Notes: generated by a model not told the origin, from the sequence alone. Shown: positions 27,163 to 36,185, numbered from the stretch's first letter. The stretch is 64,000 nt of DNA from Micromonospora olivasterospora (GCF_007830265.1 NZ_VLKE01000001.1:1984001-2048000); one strand, 5' to 3'. Program-made: numbers and translations.

Positions 27163-27828
27163 GTGGACGAGGCGGGACGGCCGGACGCGACGGCGCGCGC
27201 GGGCGAGACGGCCCAGACCCTGGACCGTGGGCTGCGACTGCTGCACCTGGTCGCCGACGCGCCGGGCGGGCTCACCGTGACCGAGGCGGCGCACCGGCTG
27301 GGCATCGGCCGGGCCGCCGTGTACCGGTTGGCCGGCGCGCTGAGCGGGCACGGCATGGTGCGGCGGGACGCCGACGGTCGGCTGCGCCTCGGCGCGGGCG
27401 TGCTGCACCTGGCCCGGCGGGCCCAACCGCTGCTCGCCGAGGGGGCGCTGCCGGCGCTGCGCCGGCTGGCCGAGCAGGCCGGGGCGACCGCGCACCTGAC
27501 CGTGGTGGAGGGCGGCGAGGGGGTCGCCCTGGCGGTGGTGGAGCCGAGCTGGACGTCGTTCCACGTCGCGTACCGGACGGGAACACGGCACCCGCTGGAG
27601 CGCGGGGCGGCCGGACGGGCGATCCTCGCCGGGCGGGCGGGCTCGGGCGGCCCGGTGAACACGACGGGCGAGCTGCAGCCTGGGGCGTACGGGGTGGCCG
27701 CGCCGGTGCTCGGCGTACCGGGACTGGAGGCGAGCGTCGGGGTGGTGGCGCTGGCGCCGCTGGACGTCGCCCAGGTAGGCGCCCTCGTGACCGCCGCCGC
27801 CACCGACATCGCCACCGCCCTCGCCTAG
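27163..27828 (+). CDS. IclR family transcriptional regulator
   Basis: 221 residues. The N-terminal IclR winged helix (TLDRGLRLLHLVADAPGGLT with VTEAAHRLGIGRAAVYRLAG, about 20-60) is followed by a shortened effector domain beginning LAEQAGATAHLTVVEGG. The domain is about 30 residues shorter than usual IclR sensors. The GTG start is seven bases after TACGCT (27150-27155). It diverges from cysS. The last 28 bases, including the stop, are partly duplicated downstream. IclR proteins often control aromatic-acid catabolism, and the homogentisate genes 23 kb away are possible targets. Confidence 0.83.
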   Translation: MDEAGRPDATARAGETAQTLDRGLRLLHLVADAPGGLTVTEAAHRLGIGRAAVYRLAGALSGHGMVRRDADGRLRLGAGVLHLARRAQPLLAEGALPALRRLAEQAGATAHLTVVEGGEGVALAVVEPSWTSFHVAYRTGTRHPLERGAAGRAILAGRAGSGGPVNTTGELQPGAYGVAAPVLGVPGLEASVGVVALAPLDVAQVGALVTAAATDIATALA

Positions 27829-27878
27829 CCGACGCTCGCCACCGCCCTCGCCCTCGCCCTCGCCTAGCCGACGCTCGC
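27812..27878. repeat. Tandem duplication of the iclR 3' end
   Basis: The segment CCACCGCCCTCGCC...TAGCCGACGCTCGC (27812-27839), which contains the iclR stop codon, recurs at 27839-27878 with two extra CTCGCC units. This looks like a recent slippage duplication. Confidence 0.7.
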
Positions 27879-27890
27879 AGCCGGCGCCGC

Positions 27891-27945
27891 ATGTCGGCGA
27901 CATCGCGGTATCCGGCCGCCCGGGTCAGCCCCACGTCGCCGACAT
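27891..27945. repeat. ATGTCGGCGACAT palindromic repeats (two copies)
   Basis: ATGTCGGCGACAT (27891-27903) is a perfect 13-bp palindrome. ACGTCGCCGACAT (27933-27945) is a near copy. Both are followed by CGCG. The same element forms a larger array at 29440-29790 and appears again near 56620. Confidence 0.75.
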
Positions 27946-28067
27946 CGCGTCGCCTCTACCACATCCGGCGCCGGTCGGGGTGGTTGTCCACAGGGAGGCG
28001 GCGAGGCGGTGCCGACGGTTGTCCACAGGGGTGTCGCGGTGGGTCGCGGGGCGGTGACGCTGTGGAC

Positions 28068-29387
28068 ATGCCCCCACAACCTCACCGACCCGGCGCGCTG
28101 GAGTGGCAGGTCTTCCGCGGCTCGGAGGCCGTCCGCTCCAGGCTGCTCACCCGGCACCAGCTCCGTGGCGCCTCCTGGCTGCGCGTGCGCCACGACGTGT
28201 ACGCCGACGTCCGCCTGCGCCGCGATCATGGGCTGGCCTGTCGCGCCGCCACGCTGCGGCTGCCGCCCGAGGCGGTGCTCGCCGGCCCCTCGGCGGCCTA
28301 CCTGCACGGCGTCGAGCACGCCGCGTCGTTCGCCGACGACGTGCACGTGCTCGTTTCGAGGTCGGCACGGGTCGACTCCCAGCCCGGCATCCGCGTCCAC
28401 ACGCTCGGCGCGGACCTCCCGATCCCGACGACCGCCGGCGCGGGCGCGGCAACCATCGCCGGCGCGGGCGCAGCAGCCGTCGTCGGCACGGGCGCAGCAG
28501 CCGTCGTCGGCGCGGGCGCGGCAACCGCCGGCACGGGCGCAGCAACCATCGCGGGCGCAGCAGCCGTCGTCGGCGCGGGCGCGGCAACCGCCGGCACGGG
28601 CGCAGCAACCATCGCGGGCGCGGGCGCAGCAGCCGTCGTCGGCGCGGGCGCGGCAACCGCCGGCACAGGCGCAGCAACCATCGCGGGCGCGGGCGCAGCA
28701 ACCATCGCGGGCGCGGGCGCAGCAGCCATCGTCGGCGCGGGCGCGGCAACCGCCGGCACAGGCAACCCGTCGGCGGGCGTCGGCGCGAGCCCGGGTGGCC
28801 TGCCGGCCGAGCCGGATCCGGCACCGGACTGCCCCTGCATGGTCGCCGACGACGCCGACGGGTTGCCGCGAAGTCAGCCGGCACAGGCCGCCTGGGAGAC
28901 GGCGGTGTGGCTGGAGCCCGTCCGGGCCGTGGCGATCGTCGACACCCTGCTCGGCAGGGGCCTGACGACCCGGGCCGCCCTGGCGGCGATCGCCGACCAC
29001 AACGCGGACCGGCCGGGCGGGCGGCGCGCCCAGTGGGTGTTCGGGCTCGCCGACGCTGGTGCCCAGTCACCGCCGGAGTCGTACCTTCGGGTCCGGCTCG
29101 TCCTGGCGGGTCTGCCCCGCCCGGTCACCCAGCACCCGGTGCGGCTGGCGTCCGGCCTGGTCCTGCACCCCGACCTGGCGTGGCCCGGCCTTCGGGTCGC
29201 GGTCGAGTACGACGGGCACTGGCACGCCGACGCCGAGCAACTGCACCGCGACCGGCAGCGACTCAACCACCTCGTCGCGGCGGGCTGGGTGGTGCTGCAC
29301 GTGACCAGCCGGCGGCTTCACCAGGATTTCCCGGCCGTGGTCCGCGAGGTGCGCGCCGCGCTGGTGGCCCGTGGCTGGCGGCGCTGA
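28068..29387 (+). CDS. AbiEi-like/DUF559 endonuclease-domain protein with expanded Gly-Ala repeat
   Basis: 439 residues. The N-terminal part (RSRLLTRHQLRGASWLRVRH, then SAAYLHGVEHAA) resembles the winged AbiEi antitoxin-like domain. The C-terminal part has the DUF559/Vsr-like nuclease core VLHPDLAWPGLRVAVEYDGH, with the D...E-x-D pattern of PD-(D/E)xK enzymes, then LVAAGWVVLHVTSRRL. Such proteins are common orphan genes in actinomycetes with unknown function. Between the halves lies a run of about 112 residues of Gly, Ala, Thr, Val and Ile (about 121-232) encoded by a minisatellite. No AbiEii toxin partner is present. Confidence 0.75.
   Translation: MPPQPHRPGALEWQVFRGSEAVRSRLLTRHQLRGASWLRVRHDVYADVRLRRDHGLACRAATLRLPPEAVLAGPSAAYLHGVEHAASFADDVHVLVSRSARVDSQPGIRVHTLGADLPIPTTAGAGAATIAGAGAAAVVGTGAAAVVGAGAATAGTGAATIAGAAAVVGAGAATAGTGAATIAGAGAAAVVGAGAATAGTGAATIAGAGAATIAGAGAAAIVGAGAATAGTGNPSAGVGASPGGLPAEPDPAPDCPCMVADDADGLPRSQPAQAAWETAVWLEPVRAVAIVDTLLGRGLTTRAALAAIADHNADRPGGRRAQWVFGLADAGAQSPPESYLRVRLVLAGLPRPVTQHPVRLASGLVLHPDLAWPGLRVAVEYDGHWHADAEQLHRDRQRLNHLVAAGWVVLHVTSRRLHQDFPAVVREVRAALVARGWRR
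28429..28763. repeat. In-frame coding minisatellite
   Basis: About 335 bases built from units such as GCGGGCGCAGCAACCATC and GCAGCCGTCGTCGGCGCG, grouped in a higher-order repeat of roughly 63-69 bases that recurs three to four times. All units keep the reading frame of the DUF559-type gene, giving repeats of AATAGTGAATIAGA and AAVVGAG. Near-identity of the units suggests recent expansion. Confidence 0.85.
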
Positions 29388-29439
29388 CCCGACGGAGGGG
29401 CACCTCGGCGCCGCCACCGCACGGCTCGGATCGCCGGCA

Positions 29440-29790
29440 CCCCGCCACATTCCCGACATGGCGCAGGCCGGGCCGCCCGGATACCGCCATGTCGCCGACA
29501 TGGCGCGGACCGACGCACCCGAACCCCGCCACGTCGCCGACATCGCGCGGACCGCGCACCCGAACCCCGCCACGTCGCCGACGCAGGCCGCCCGACATCG
29601 CGCAGGCCAACGCACCCGGATACCGCCATGTCGCCGACATGGCGCGGACCGACGCACCCGAACCCCGCCACCGCCGACGCAGGCCACCCGACATCGCGCA
29701 GGCCACCGCACCCCGATACCGCCATGCGCCGACATCGCGCGGACCGACGCACCCGAACCCCGCCACGTCGCCGACATCGCGCGCTCGCCT
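29440..29790. repeat. Array of CATGTCGCCGACATGGCG-type palindromic repeats
   Basis: About eight copies of a palindrome core (for example CGCCATGTCGCCGACATGGCG split as CGCCATGTCG-C-CGACATGGCG) are separated by CGGACCGACGCACCCGAACC or CAGGCC spacers, with a period of roughly 40-50 bases. Some copies lack one arm. The array ends exactly where the IS5 element begins, so the element inserted into it. No gene is credible here. Confidence 0.8.
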
Positions 29791-29792
29791 CA

Positions 29793-30816
29793 GAGACCGT
29801 CGGGTAACCAGCTCCGAGCGTTCTGTTACGGGGAGACACGTCGATGCCAGGTGCTCGACAAATAGATCATCCCCGCCATGATCGCGTTGTGTGCGCAACT
29901 GCAACTGTGGCGGGGATGACGCCCGTTCATGCTATCCGTCGAGCTTGACCGATGCGATGTGGGCGATCCTCGCGCCCTTGATGCCGGTACGCGACCTGCG
30001 TAAAGGCGGCCGGCCGCGCAAGTGGGGAGATCGGCTGATCCTGGATTCGATCTTCTATGTGCTGCGGTCGGGCTGTCCGTGGCGGATGATGCCGCGGGAT
30101 CTGGCGCCACCGGACGCGGCACATCGCTGGTTCACGACGTGGCGGAAGAACGGAACGTGGGACGCGATCCACGACGAGCTTCGCCGGCAGGTGCGGGTAG
30201 CGGCCGGTCGTGAGCCGGAGCCGACAGCGGCGGTGCTGGACGCCCAGTCCATCAAATCCAGTGAGGGCGGCGAATGCCGTGGGTTCGACATGGGCAAGAA
30301 GACCACCGGCCGCAAGCGGCACCTGGTCGTGGACACGATGGGGCTGATCCTGGTCGTGATGGTCACCTCCGCCTCGGTCAACGACCGTCCCGGTGGCCGG
30401 CGGATCCTGGCGCGGCTGGCCGAGGCGTTCACCACCATCGCCCTCGTGTGGGCCGACGGCGGCTACGCCAACAGCATCGACTCCACTCTGCTGACCTGGG
30501 CGAAAGAGCAGCTCGGCATCCTGGTGGAGATCGTCAAGCGCAACGACGACGTCAAGGGCTTCAAGGTCCTACCGCGCCGGTGGGTGGTAGAGAGGACGCT
30601 GGGTTGGCTGGTCCGTAACCGACGCCTGGCCCGGGACTACGAACGGCTGACCGTCAACTCAGAGGCCATGATCAAGGTAGCGATGATTCGACTCATGACG
30701 ATACGCCTGGCCGGTCAAACGATCCGCTGGGCCAACGCCACCGAGCGCGAAGCCGCCCAACGCATCAACGTCGAGCGACTTCTCGCCACGTAGTCACCCG
30801 GTTACCCGACGGTCTC
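29793..30816 (+). mobile_element. Complete IS5-family insertion sequence (1,024 bp)
   Basis: Perfect 17-bp terminal inverted repeats, GAGACCGTCGGGTAACC (29793-29809) and its complement (30800-30816), enclose a single transposase gene. TCA is duplicated at 29790-29792 and 30817-30819, a 3-bp target of the TNA type used by several IS5 subgroups. The element is flanked on the left by the palindrome array and on the right by a G-rich repeat. Confidence 0.9.
29891..30793 (+). CDS. IS5 family transposase
   Basis: About 290-300 residues and intact. YPSSLTDAMWAILAPLMPV and GGRPRKWGDRLILDSIFYVL form the N-terminal DUF4096-like domain. The DDE catalytic core shows LDAQSIKSS (first Asp), LVWADGGYANS (second Asp) and RRWVVERTLGWLVRNRRLARDYE, the Y-x2-R-x3-E-like signature of IS4/IS5. 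The start is uncertain: GTG 29891 is the earliest, but homology begins about 15 residues later. Its slightly lower G+C content than its neighbours fits horizontal entry. Confidence 0.9.
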   Translation: MRNCNCGGDDARSCYPSSLTDAMWAILAPLMPVRDLRKGGRPRKWGDRLILDSIFYVLRSGCPWRMMPRDLAPPDAAHRWFTTWRKNGTWDAIHDELRRQVRVAAGREPEPTAAVLDAQSIKSSEGGECRGFDMGKKTTGRKRHLVVDTMGLILVVMVTSASVNDRPGGRRILARLAEAFTTIALVWADGGYANSIDSTLLTWAKEQLGILVEIVKRNDDVKGFKVLPRRWVVERTLGWLVRNRRLARDYERLTVNSEAMIKVAMIRLMTIRLAGQTIRWANATEREAAQRINVERLLAT

Positions 30817-30820
30817 TCAG

Positions 30821-30983
30821 GCGGGGCGTGCGGGGCGGGCGGGGCGGGCGGGCGGGGCTGGCGGGGCGGGCGGGCGGGCGGGCGGCGCGGCGGCGCGCGG
30901 GCCGGGCGGGGCGGCGCGCGGGCGGGGCGGGCGGCGCGCGGGCGGGGCGGGCGGCGCGCTGGCGGGGCGGGGCGGGGCAGGGG
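30821..30983. repeat. G-rich low-complexity tandem repeat
   Basis: The plus strand is almost entirely GGGCGGGGC-type sequence, with a unit GGCGCGCGGGCGGGGCGG repeated three to four times. Multiple runs of three or four G could fold as G-quadruplexes. It fills the space between the IS right end and the DMT transporter 3' end and is non-coding. Confidence 0.8.
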
Positions 30984-30987
30984 ACCG

Positions 30988-31962
30988 TCAGCGGTCAGCG
31001 GCGAGCGCGGGCTCGGCTGGGCGCTCGGCGAGCCGGCCGGCGGTCCGCGCCGCGCGCAACTCGTCGAGGCGGACCACGGCGACCCCCGCGACGATCAGCG
31101 CCCCGCCGAGCAGTTGCACGACGGCCGGCAGCTCGCCCAGCACGAGCCAGGCGATCAGCACCGCGAACATCACCTCGGCCAGCCCGACGAACGACGACAG
31201 TCGGGCGCCGAGGATCCGGGCGCCGGCGATGCCCGTCAGGTACGCGACCACGGCGGCGACCAGCGCCAGGCCGGCGATGGGGACCAGCCAGCTGGTGCGC
31301 TGCCCGGCGAAGGTGACGTCGCCGAAGGCGGCCCGCAGCGGCAGCACCCCGACCAGGCCGAGCAGGAGCAGGACGGCCGCGCCGACGGCCATGCCGGCGC
31401 TGGCCATTGTCACCGAGGGTAGTCCGTCGTCGAGCCGGCCGGCGATCACGAAGTATCCGGCCAGGCCGACGGCGGCGCCCAGCCCCCAGAGCACTCCGAC
31501 CGGGTCGAGGCGGCCGGCGCCGGTCAGGTCCAGCACGAGGGCGAGCCCGGCGAGGGCCGCCGCCGAGCCGGCCACGGTGAGCCGGCGCGGTCGCTGGCCG
31601 TGGACCAGCCACGTCCAGCCGACCACCAGGACGATGCCCAGGTACTCCAGCAGCAGCGCCACCCCGACGGGAAGGTAGCGGACGGCGTTGAAGAAGCACG
31701 CCTGCGCCGCGGCGACGCCGAGCAGCCCGAAGACCCCGATCGGGAGGAGGTTGCGGCGCAGCACGCCCATCCGGCCGCGCACGGCGAGCACCGCCGGCAG
31801 CGCGAGCACCAGGGCGGCGATGCCGACGCGGGCGACGACGGCGGCCTCCGCCGACCAGCCCGCCTCGATCAGCGACCGGGCGAAGGTGCCCGAGGTGGCG
31901 AACGTGACGGCCGACAGCAACGCCAGGCCGAGACCTGCGCCGGCGGCGGGTCGTGGACGCAT
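30988..31962 (-). CDS. EamA/DMT family exporter
   Basis: 324 residues with ten predicted membrane helices in two EamA repeats (SAVTFATSGTFARSLIEAGW at the start; GGYFVIAGRLDD-like second half entry near residue 155). AEVMFAVLIAWLVLGELP is the conserved end of the second repeat. These proteins export amino acids, drugs or metabolites of unknown identity. ATG 31962 follows GAGGAG. It diverges from the CGNR-domain gene, which could regulate it. Confidence 0.87.
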   Translation of the reverse strand: MRPRPAAGAGLGLALLSAVTFATSGTFARSLIEAGWSAEAAVVARVGIAALVLALPAVLAVRGRMGVLRRNLLPIGVFGLLGVAAAQACFFNAVRYLPVGVALLLEYLGIVLVVGWTWLVHGQRPRRLTVAGSAAALAGLALVLDLTGAGRLDPVGVLWGLGAAVGLAGYFVIAGRLDDGLPSVTMASAGMAVGAAVLLLLGLVGVLPLRAAFGDVTFAGQRTSWLVPIAGLALVAAVVAYLTGIAGARILGARLSSFVGLAEVMFAVLIAWLVLGELPAVVQLLGGALIVAGVAVVRLDELRAARTAGRLAERPAEPALAADR

Positions 31963-32040
31963 CGGCTCTCCTCGGGGTACGTCACAAGCAAAGTATCCTT
32001 ATGCTGATGACGCTAGGCCGGCCGAGTGACAGGAGTCAAG

Positions 32041-32586
32041 TTGCTCTTCGCTCATGACACCGAGTGCGGGCTGATCGCGGCCGCCGCCCTCGTCAACACC
32101 GCGAGCGCCCAGGGAGACGGGCTGCCGGACGTGGCCGCCCTGGACGCGTTCGTCACCGCGCAGGGCTGGACCGGCCGGCACGAGCAGACCGAGGCGGAGC
32201 TGCGGTCCGTCCGGGAACTGCGGCCCCGGCTGCGCCGGGTCTGGTACGCCGACACCGACGAGATCGTGACCATCGTCAACGCCCTGCTCCACGAGGCCGG
32301 GGCGCTGCCGCAACTGATCCGGCACGACGACGAGCCGTACCATCTGCACGCCGTGCCGAGGGACGCGCCGCTGGCCACCCGGATGGCGGTCGAGGCCGCG
32401 ATGGCCCTGGCCGACCTCGTACGCAGCGGCGAGCTGAGCCGACTGCGCCGCTGCGCCCACCCGCACTGTGACAACGTGCTGGTCGACCTGTCGAAGAACC
32501 GGTCCCGGCGGTTCTGCGACACCGGCTGCGGCAACCGTGCCGCCGTCACCGCCTACCGCGCCCGCAAGGCCGCCGCGCGCTCCTGA
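32041..32586 (+). CDS. CGNR zinc finger / ABATE domain protein
   Basis: About 181 residues. The N-terminal ABATE (stress-induced ligand-binding) domain contains FAHDTECGLIAAAALVNTA, and the C-terminal CGNR zinc finger is CAHPHCDNVLVDLSKNR then RRFCDTGCGNR. Family members are putative DNA-binding regulators. The TTG at 32041 is favoured because AGGAG lies five bases upstream; an in-frame GTG at 32026 would add five residues. It diverges from the EamA exporter gene, sharing a 60-80 base A/T-richer promoter region, a common regulator-exporter arrangement. Confidence 0.83.
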   Translation: MLFAHDTECGLIAAAALVNTASAQGDGLPDVAALDAFVTAQGWTGRHEQTEAELRSVRELRPRLRRVWYADTDEIVTIVNALLHEAGALPQLIRHDDEPYHLHAVPRDAPLATRMAVEAAMALADLVRSGELSRLRRCAHPHCDNVLVDLSKNRSRRFCDTGCGNRAAVTAYRARKAAARS

Positions 32587-32611
32587 CCGGGCACCGGCGA
32601 CAACGCCCGCT

Positions 32612-33232
32612 CTACCGGCCCGGGTCGCCGGCCCTCCACTCCGCGCGCAGGAGCTCGTACTCGACCTCACCGTGCTCCGTGCCCGGGATCGGGTCGTCCC
32701 AGTCGAGATGGAACGTGCGCACATTCCGTAGGCCCGCCTTCTCCATCACCCGGCGGGACGCGGCGTTGGCCGCCATCGTCTCCGCCCAGACCCGCCGCAG
32801 GCCGAGGGTGGCGAACGCGTACCGGACCAGCGCCACCGAGCCCTCCGTGGCCAGGCCCCTGCCCCACGCCGCCCGGCGCAGCCGGTAGCCCAGCTCGGCC
32901 TGCGTACCGTCGCCGTCGGCCGGCGCGTCGAGGGCGAACCAGCCGACGAAGTCCCCGCCCGCCCGGTCGACGGCCGCCCAGCGGCCCAGCCCGGGGTGGC
33001 GGTCGTAGCCGCTCAGCAGCCGGGGCAGCACCTCGTCCCGGACCGCCTCGGCCGGGGTCGGCCGGCCGCCGGTCAGGAACCGCATGACCGCCGGGTCCGA
33101 GTCGAGCTCGACCAGGGCGTCGGCGTCCGTCGGGGCGAACCGGCGCAGCCGCAGCCGGTCGGTCTCCAGCAGCACGGTCGCACCGGCGCCGGGGCCGGCG
33201 GTGCCTACGATGTCAGCCACGGCGTGGATCAT
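32612..33232 (-). CDS. GNAT family N-acetyltransferase (RimJ/RimL type)
   Basis: 206 residues. LETDRLRLRRFAPTDADAL at the start, LGYRLRRAAWGRGLATEGSV as the acetyl-CoA loop and NAASRRVMEKAGLRNVRTF near the end are the typical RimJ/RimL-like blocks. The substrate is unknown. The gene ends 26 bases from the convergent CGNR gene. It has no relation to the other GNAT gene at 438 beyond the fold. Confidence 0.87.
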   Translation of the reverse strand: MIHAVADIVGTAGPGAGATVLLETDRLRLRRFAPTDADALVELDSDPAVMRFLTGGRPTPAEAVRDEVLPRLLSGYDRHPGLGRWAAVDRAGGDFVGWFALDAPADGDGTQAELGYRLRRAAWGRGLATEGSVALVRYAFATLGLRRVWAETMAANAASRRVMEKAGLRNVRTFHLDWDDPIPGTEHGEVEYELLRAEWRAGDPGR

Positions 33233-33345
33233 CCTGGCGCCCGGCCTGGCGGTCGAGCGGTTATCGGCACCGGCAGCGGCCGGCGGAGACGTTCCGGGCC
33301 CTACGCACGTCGGGCCAGGTGCCGGACACGCCCTCTCCGGCTCGG

Positions 33346-34746
33346 TCAGGGGTGGGTCATCCGGAGCAGGTCGAGCGCCTCGTCCAGCTGATCGGCGCTG
33401 AGCTTGCCGTTCGCGACGTGGCCCCGCTCGATCACCACGTCCCGGATCGCCGCCTCCCTGGCCAGCGCCTCCTTCGCGATCGAGGCGGCCTCGTCGTACC
33501 CGAGGTAACGGTTGAGGGGGGTGACGATCGACGGCGAGCCCTCGGCGTACGCCAGGCAGACGTCCGCGTTCGCGACCAGGCCGGCCACGCAGCGGTCGGC
33601 GAGCAGGCGGCTCGACGCGGCCAGCAGCTTGATCGACTCCAGCAGGTTGCGGGCCATCACCGGGAGCATGACGTTCAGCTCGAAGTCACCCTGCGACCCG
33701 GCGAAGCCGACCGCCGCGTCGTTGCCGACGACCTGGGCGCAGACCTGCCGGACGGCCTCGGCGACGACCGGGTTCACCTTGCCGGGCATGATCGACGAGC
33801 CGGGCTGGAGGTCGGGGATGCGCAGCTCGCGCAGGCCTGCCCGGGGGCCGGAGCCCATCCAGCGAATGTCGTTGGCGATCTTGTACAGGCCGACCGCGAT
33901 GGTGCGCAGCTGCCCGGAGGCCTCCACCAGCGCGTCCCGGGCGCCCTGCGCCTCGAAGTGGTTGCGCGCCTCGGTCAGCGGCAGCCCGGTGGACTCGCGC
34001 AGTCGGGCGATGACCGCCGCGGCGAAGCCGATCGGGGTGTTGATGCCGGTGCCCACGGCCGTCCCGCCCAACGGCAGCTCGGCCAGCCGGGGCAGGGTCG
34101 CCTCCAGCCGCTCGACGCCGTAGCGGACCTGGGCGGCGTACCCGCCGAACTCCTGGCCGAGGGTGACCGGCGTGGCGTCCATGAGGTGGGTACGTCCCGC
34201 CTTGACCACAGTCTCGAACTCGGCCGACTTTTCCTCCAGCGCCCCGGCCAGGTGCTTCAGGGAGGGGATCAGGTCCTCCACCACGAACTGCGTCGCGGCC
34301 AGGTGGATCGAGGACGGGAAGACGTCGTTGCTGGACTGCGAGGCGTTGACGTCGTCGTTCGGGTGCACGTCCCGGCCCAGCTCACGGCTGGCCAGCGTCG
34401 CGATCACCTCGTTGGCGTTCATGTTGGACGAGGTGCCCGAGCCGGTCTGGAAGACGTCGATCGGGAACTGGTCGTCGTAACCGCCGGCGGCCACGTGCGC
34501 GGCGGCGGCGGCGATCGCGGCGGCGACGTCCGCGTCGATCACGCCCAGCTCGCCGTTGACCAGCGCCGCCGCGCCCTTGATCTGGGCGAGGGCCTTGATC
34601 TGCGCCGGCTCGATCCCTCGACCCGAGATCGGGAAGTTCTGCACCGCGCGCTGGCTCTGCGCCCGCCACAGCGCCTCGGCGGGCACCTCCACCTCGCCCA
34701 TCGAGTCGCGTTCGATCCGGTAGCCCGTCGCCTCTGGAGTCGTCAC
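33346..34746 (-). CDS. fumC: Class II fumarate hydratase
   Basis: 466 residues of the fumarase/aspartase superfamily. [32 protein letters not shown] and the signature [16 protein letters not shown] are present, the last carrying the mobile active-site loop. It catalyses reversible hydration of fumarate to malate without an iron-sulfur cluster. GTG 34746 was chosen; an ATG nine bases further upstream (34755) is an alternative. It diverges from the broken DNRLRE-protein gene. A second, unrelated fumarase lies 1.5 kb away. Confidence 0.94.
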   Translation of the reverse strand: MTTPEATGYRIERDSMGEVEVPAEALWRAQSQRAVQNFPISGRGIEPAQIKALAQIKGAAALVNGELGVIDADVAAAIAAAAAHVAAGGYDDQFPIDVFQTGSGTSSNMNANEVIATLASRELGRDVHPNDDVNASQSSNDVFPSSIHLAATQFVVEDLIPSLKHLAGALEEKSAEFETVVKAGRTHLMDATPVTLGQEFGGYAAQVRYGVERLEATLPRLAELPLGGTAVGTGINTPIGFAAAVIARLRESTGLPLTEARNHFEAQGARDALVEASGQLRTIAVGLYKIANDIRWMGSGPRAGLRELRIPDLQPGSSIMPGKVNPVVAEAVRQVCAQVVGNDAAVGFAGSQGDFELNVMLPVMARNLLESIKLLAASSRLLADRCVAGLVANADVCLAYAEGSPSIVTPLNRYLGYDEAASIAKEALAREAAIRDVVIERGHVANGKLSADQLDEALDLLRMTHP

Positions 34747-34874
34747 GCGTACCATCCTGCCCCGCCCGCGGCCGGCCCGCAGATGATCGCGGGACGCCGA
34801 AAAATCGACGAACGCAAAGGTCGAGAAAGTTAAGATCGCAGAACTCTTGACCACCGGACCGGAGGAATCAGAAC

Positions 34875-36159
34875 TTGACGTACACAAACGGGGGTAACCG
34901 CGGCCGGCGCACGCCCGCGCCACGCCGCGTCCTGGCCACGGGCCTCGCCGCCCTGCTGACCACCGCGGGGGCGCTCGCCGTCGCCGCGTCGCCCGCCGCG
35001 GCCGGTCCGGTGCGGTGGGTGCCGCCGAGCAGCGTGAGCTACGCGGATGCCAGGCAGCCAAACGTCGCCTTCCCCGCCGCCACGGACGTCCCGGTCGGGA
35101 CGTGGGAGGCGGACGGGGTGAAGACGACCCTCCGGGCCTACTTCACGTTCGACCTGACGCCCTACCGAGGCAGGCAGGTCATCAGCGCCGAGTTCTTGGC
35201 CGCCGAGGGCGCGGTCGCCGACTGCGACAAGCCGCGCGAGTTGGAGCTGTGGCGTACGGACCCGCCCGCCGCGACCCCGCCTGGAACAGTGCACCCGCGT
35301 TGCGCGAGAAGCTCGGGAACCTCGGGCCGGCGGCGCCCTGCTCGGCCGGACGCCTGGAGCTGGCGGTGACCGACGTCGTACGGCAGGCGGTCGCCGACGG
35401 GGCGGGACTCGCTCACCCTGATGGCCCGGATCGAGGGCGACCACGAGGAGAGCAAGCACTACGGGCGGCGGCTCTCGACGTTCGGCGTCTCGCTGCTGAC
35501 CAACGCCGCCCCCGACGTGCCTGCCAGCGTGAGCATCGAGAGCCGCCCGTGCACGGACGGGCAGGCGATCTCCACCGCCACGCCGACCCTCTCCACCTGG
35601 CTCACGGACCCGGACGCGGACCCGGCGTCGGCGGAACTGGTGGCGGCCACCTTCGCCTGGTGGCCCGTCGACCGGCCCACCGAACGGACCGAGTCGACGT
35701 CCTCGAAGGAGGCGGCTCCCACGGTCTTCTCGTACCGGTTCCCCGACGGCTCGCTGGTCGACGGCGACCGCCGGGTACGGCGAGCCGCGGACACTGACCT
35801 TCTCCCCTCGGATGGAGAACGTGGTCGAGTACACGTACCGGCTGAACGGCGGGCCGGAGCAGACCGTGGCGGCGGCGGCCGACGGCACGGCCACCGTCAC
35901 GGTCACCTCGACCCAGGTGCCCGCCGGCACGCCCGGCACGTTCGTCTTCGGGCCGGGGATGCCCGGGGTGACGGAGCACGTCTACTCGTTCGACGGCCGT
36001 CCCGCGCAGACGGTCGCGGCGGGCGCCGACGGCGCGGCGGCGGTGACCTACACGCCGACGACCGCGGGGCTGCACCGGGTCACCGTCTACTCGCGGACCG
36101 GCGACGGGACGGTGTCGGAGACCTTCAGCGGCACGTACCTCGCCGCCCGGGCCGCCTGA
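34875..36159 (+). pseudogene. Secreted DNRLRE-type surface protein gene with three frameshifts
   Basis: TTG 34875 follows GGAGGA and opens a twin-arginine-like or Sec signal ([20 protein letters not shown]...SPAAAG), then a DNRLRE-type beta domain ([40 protein letters not shown]). Continuity needs a one-base gain near 35258-35272, loss of one G in the GGGG run at 35399-35402, and loss of one base near 35760. After that the frame reads YGEPRTLTFSP and two Ig-like repeats (VEYTYRLNGGPEQTVAAAAD and VYSFDGRPAQTVAAGADG) to TGA at 36157. Either a decaying gene or an error-prone assembly region. Confidence 0.7.
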
Positions 36160-36185
36160 CAGGTCACCGGGACGCACGACTGAGC

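Noticed and set aside
28068..29387. AbiE-type toxin-antitoxin system
   Set aside because: Only an AbiEi-like N-terminal domain is seen, fused to a nuclease domain; no AbiEii nucleotidyltransferase toxin lies beside it.
29440..29790. Possible CRISPR array
   Set aside because: Repeats are short palindromes of variable completeness, the spacers are related to each other and not unique, and no cas genes are near.
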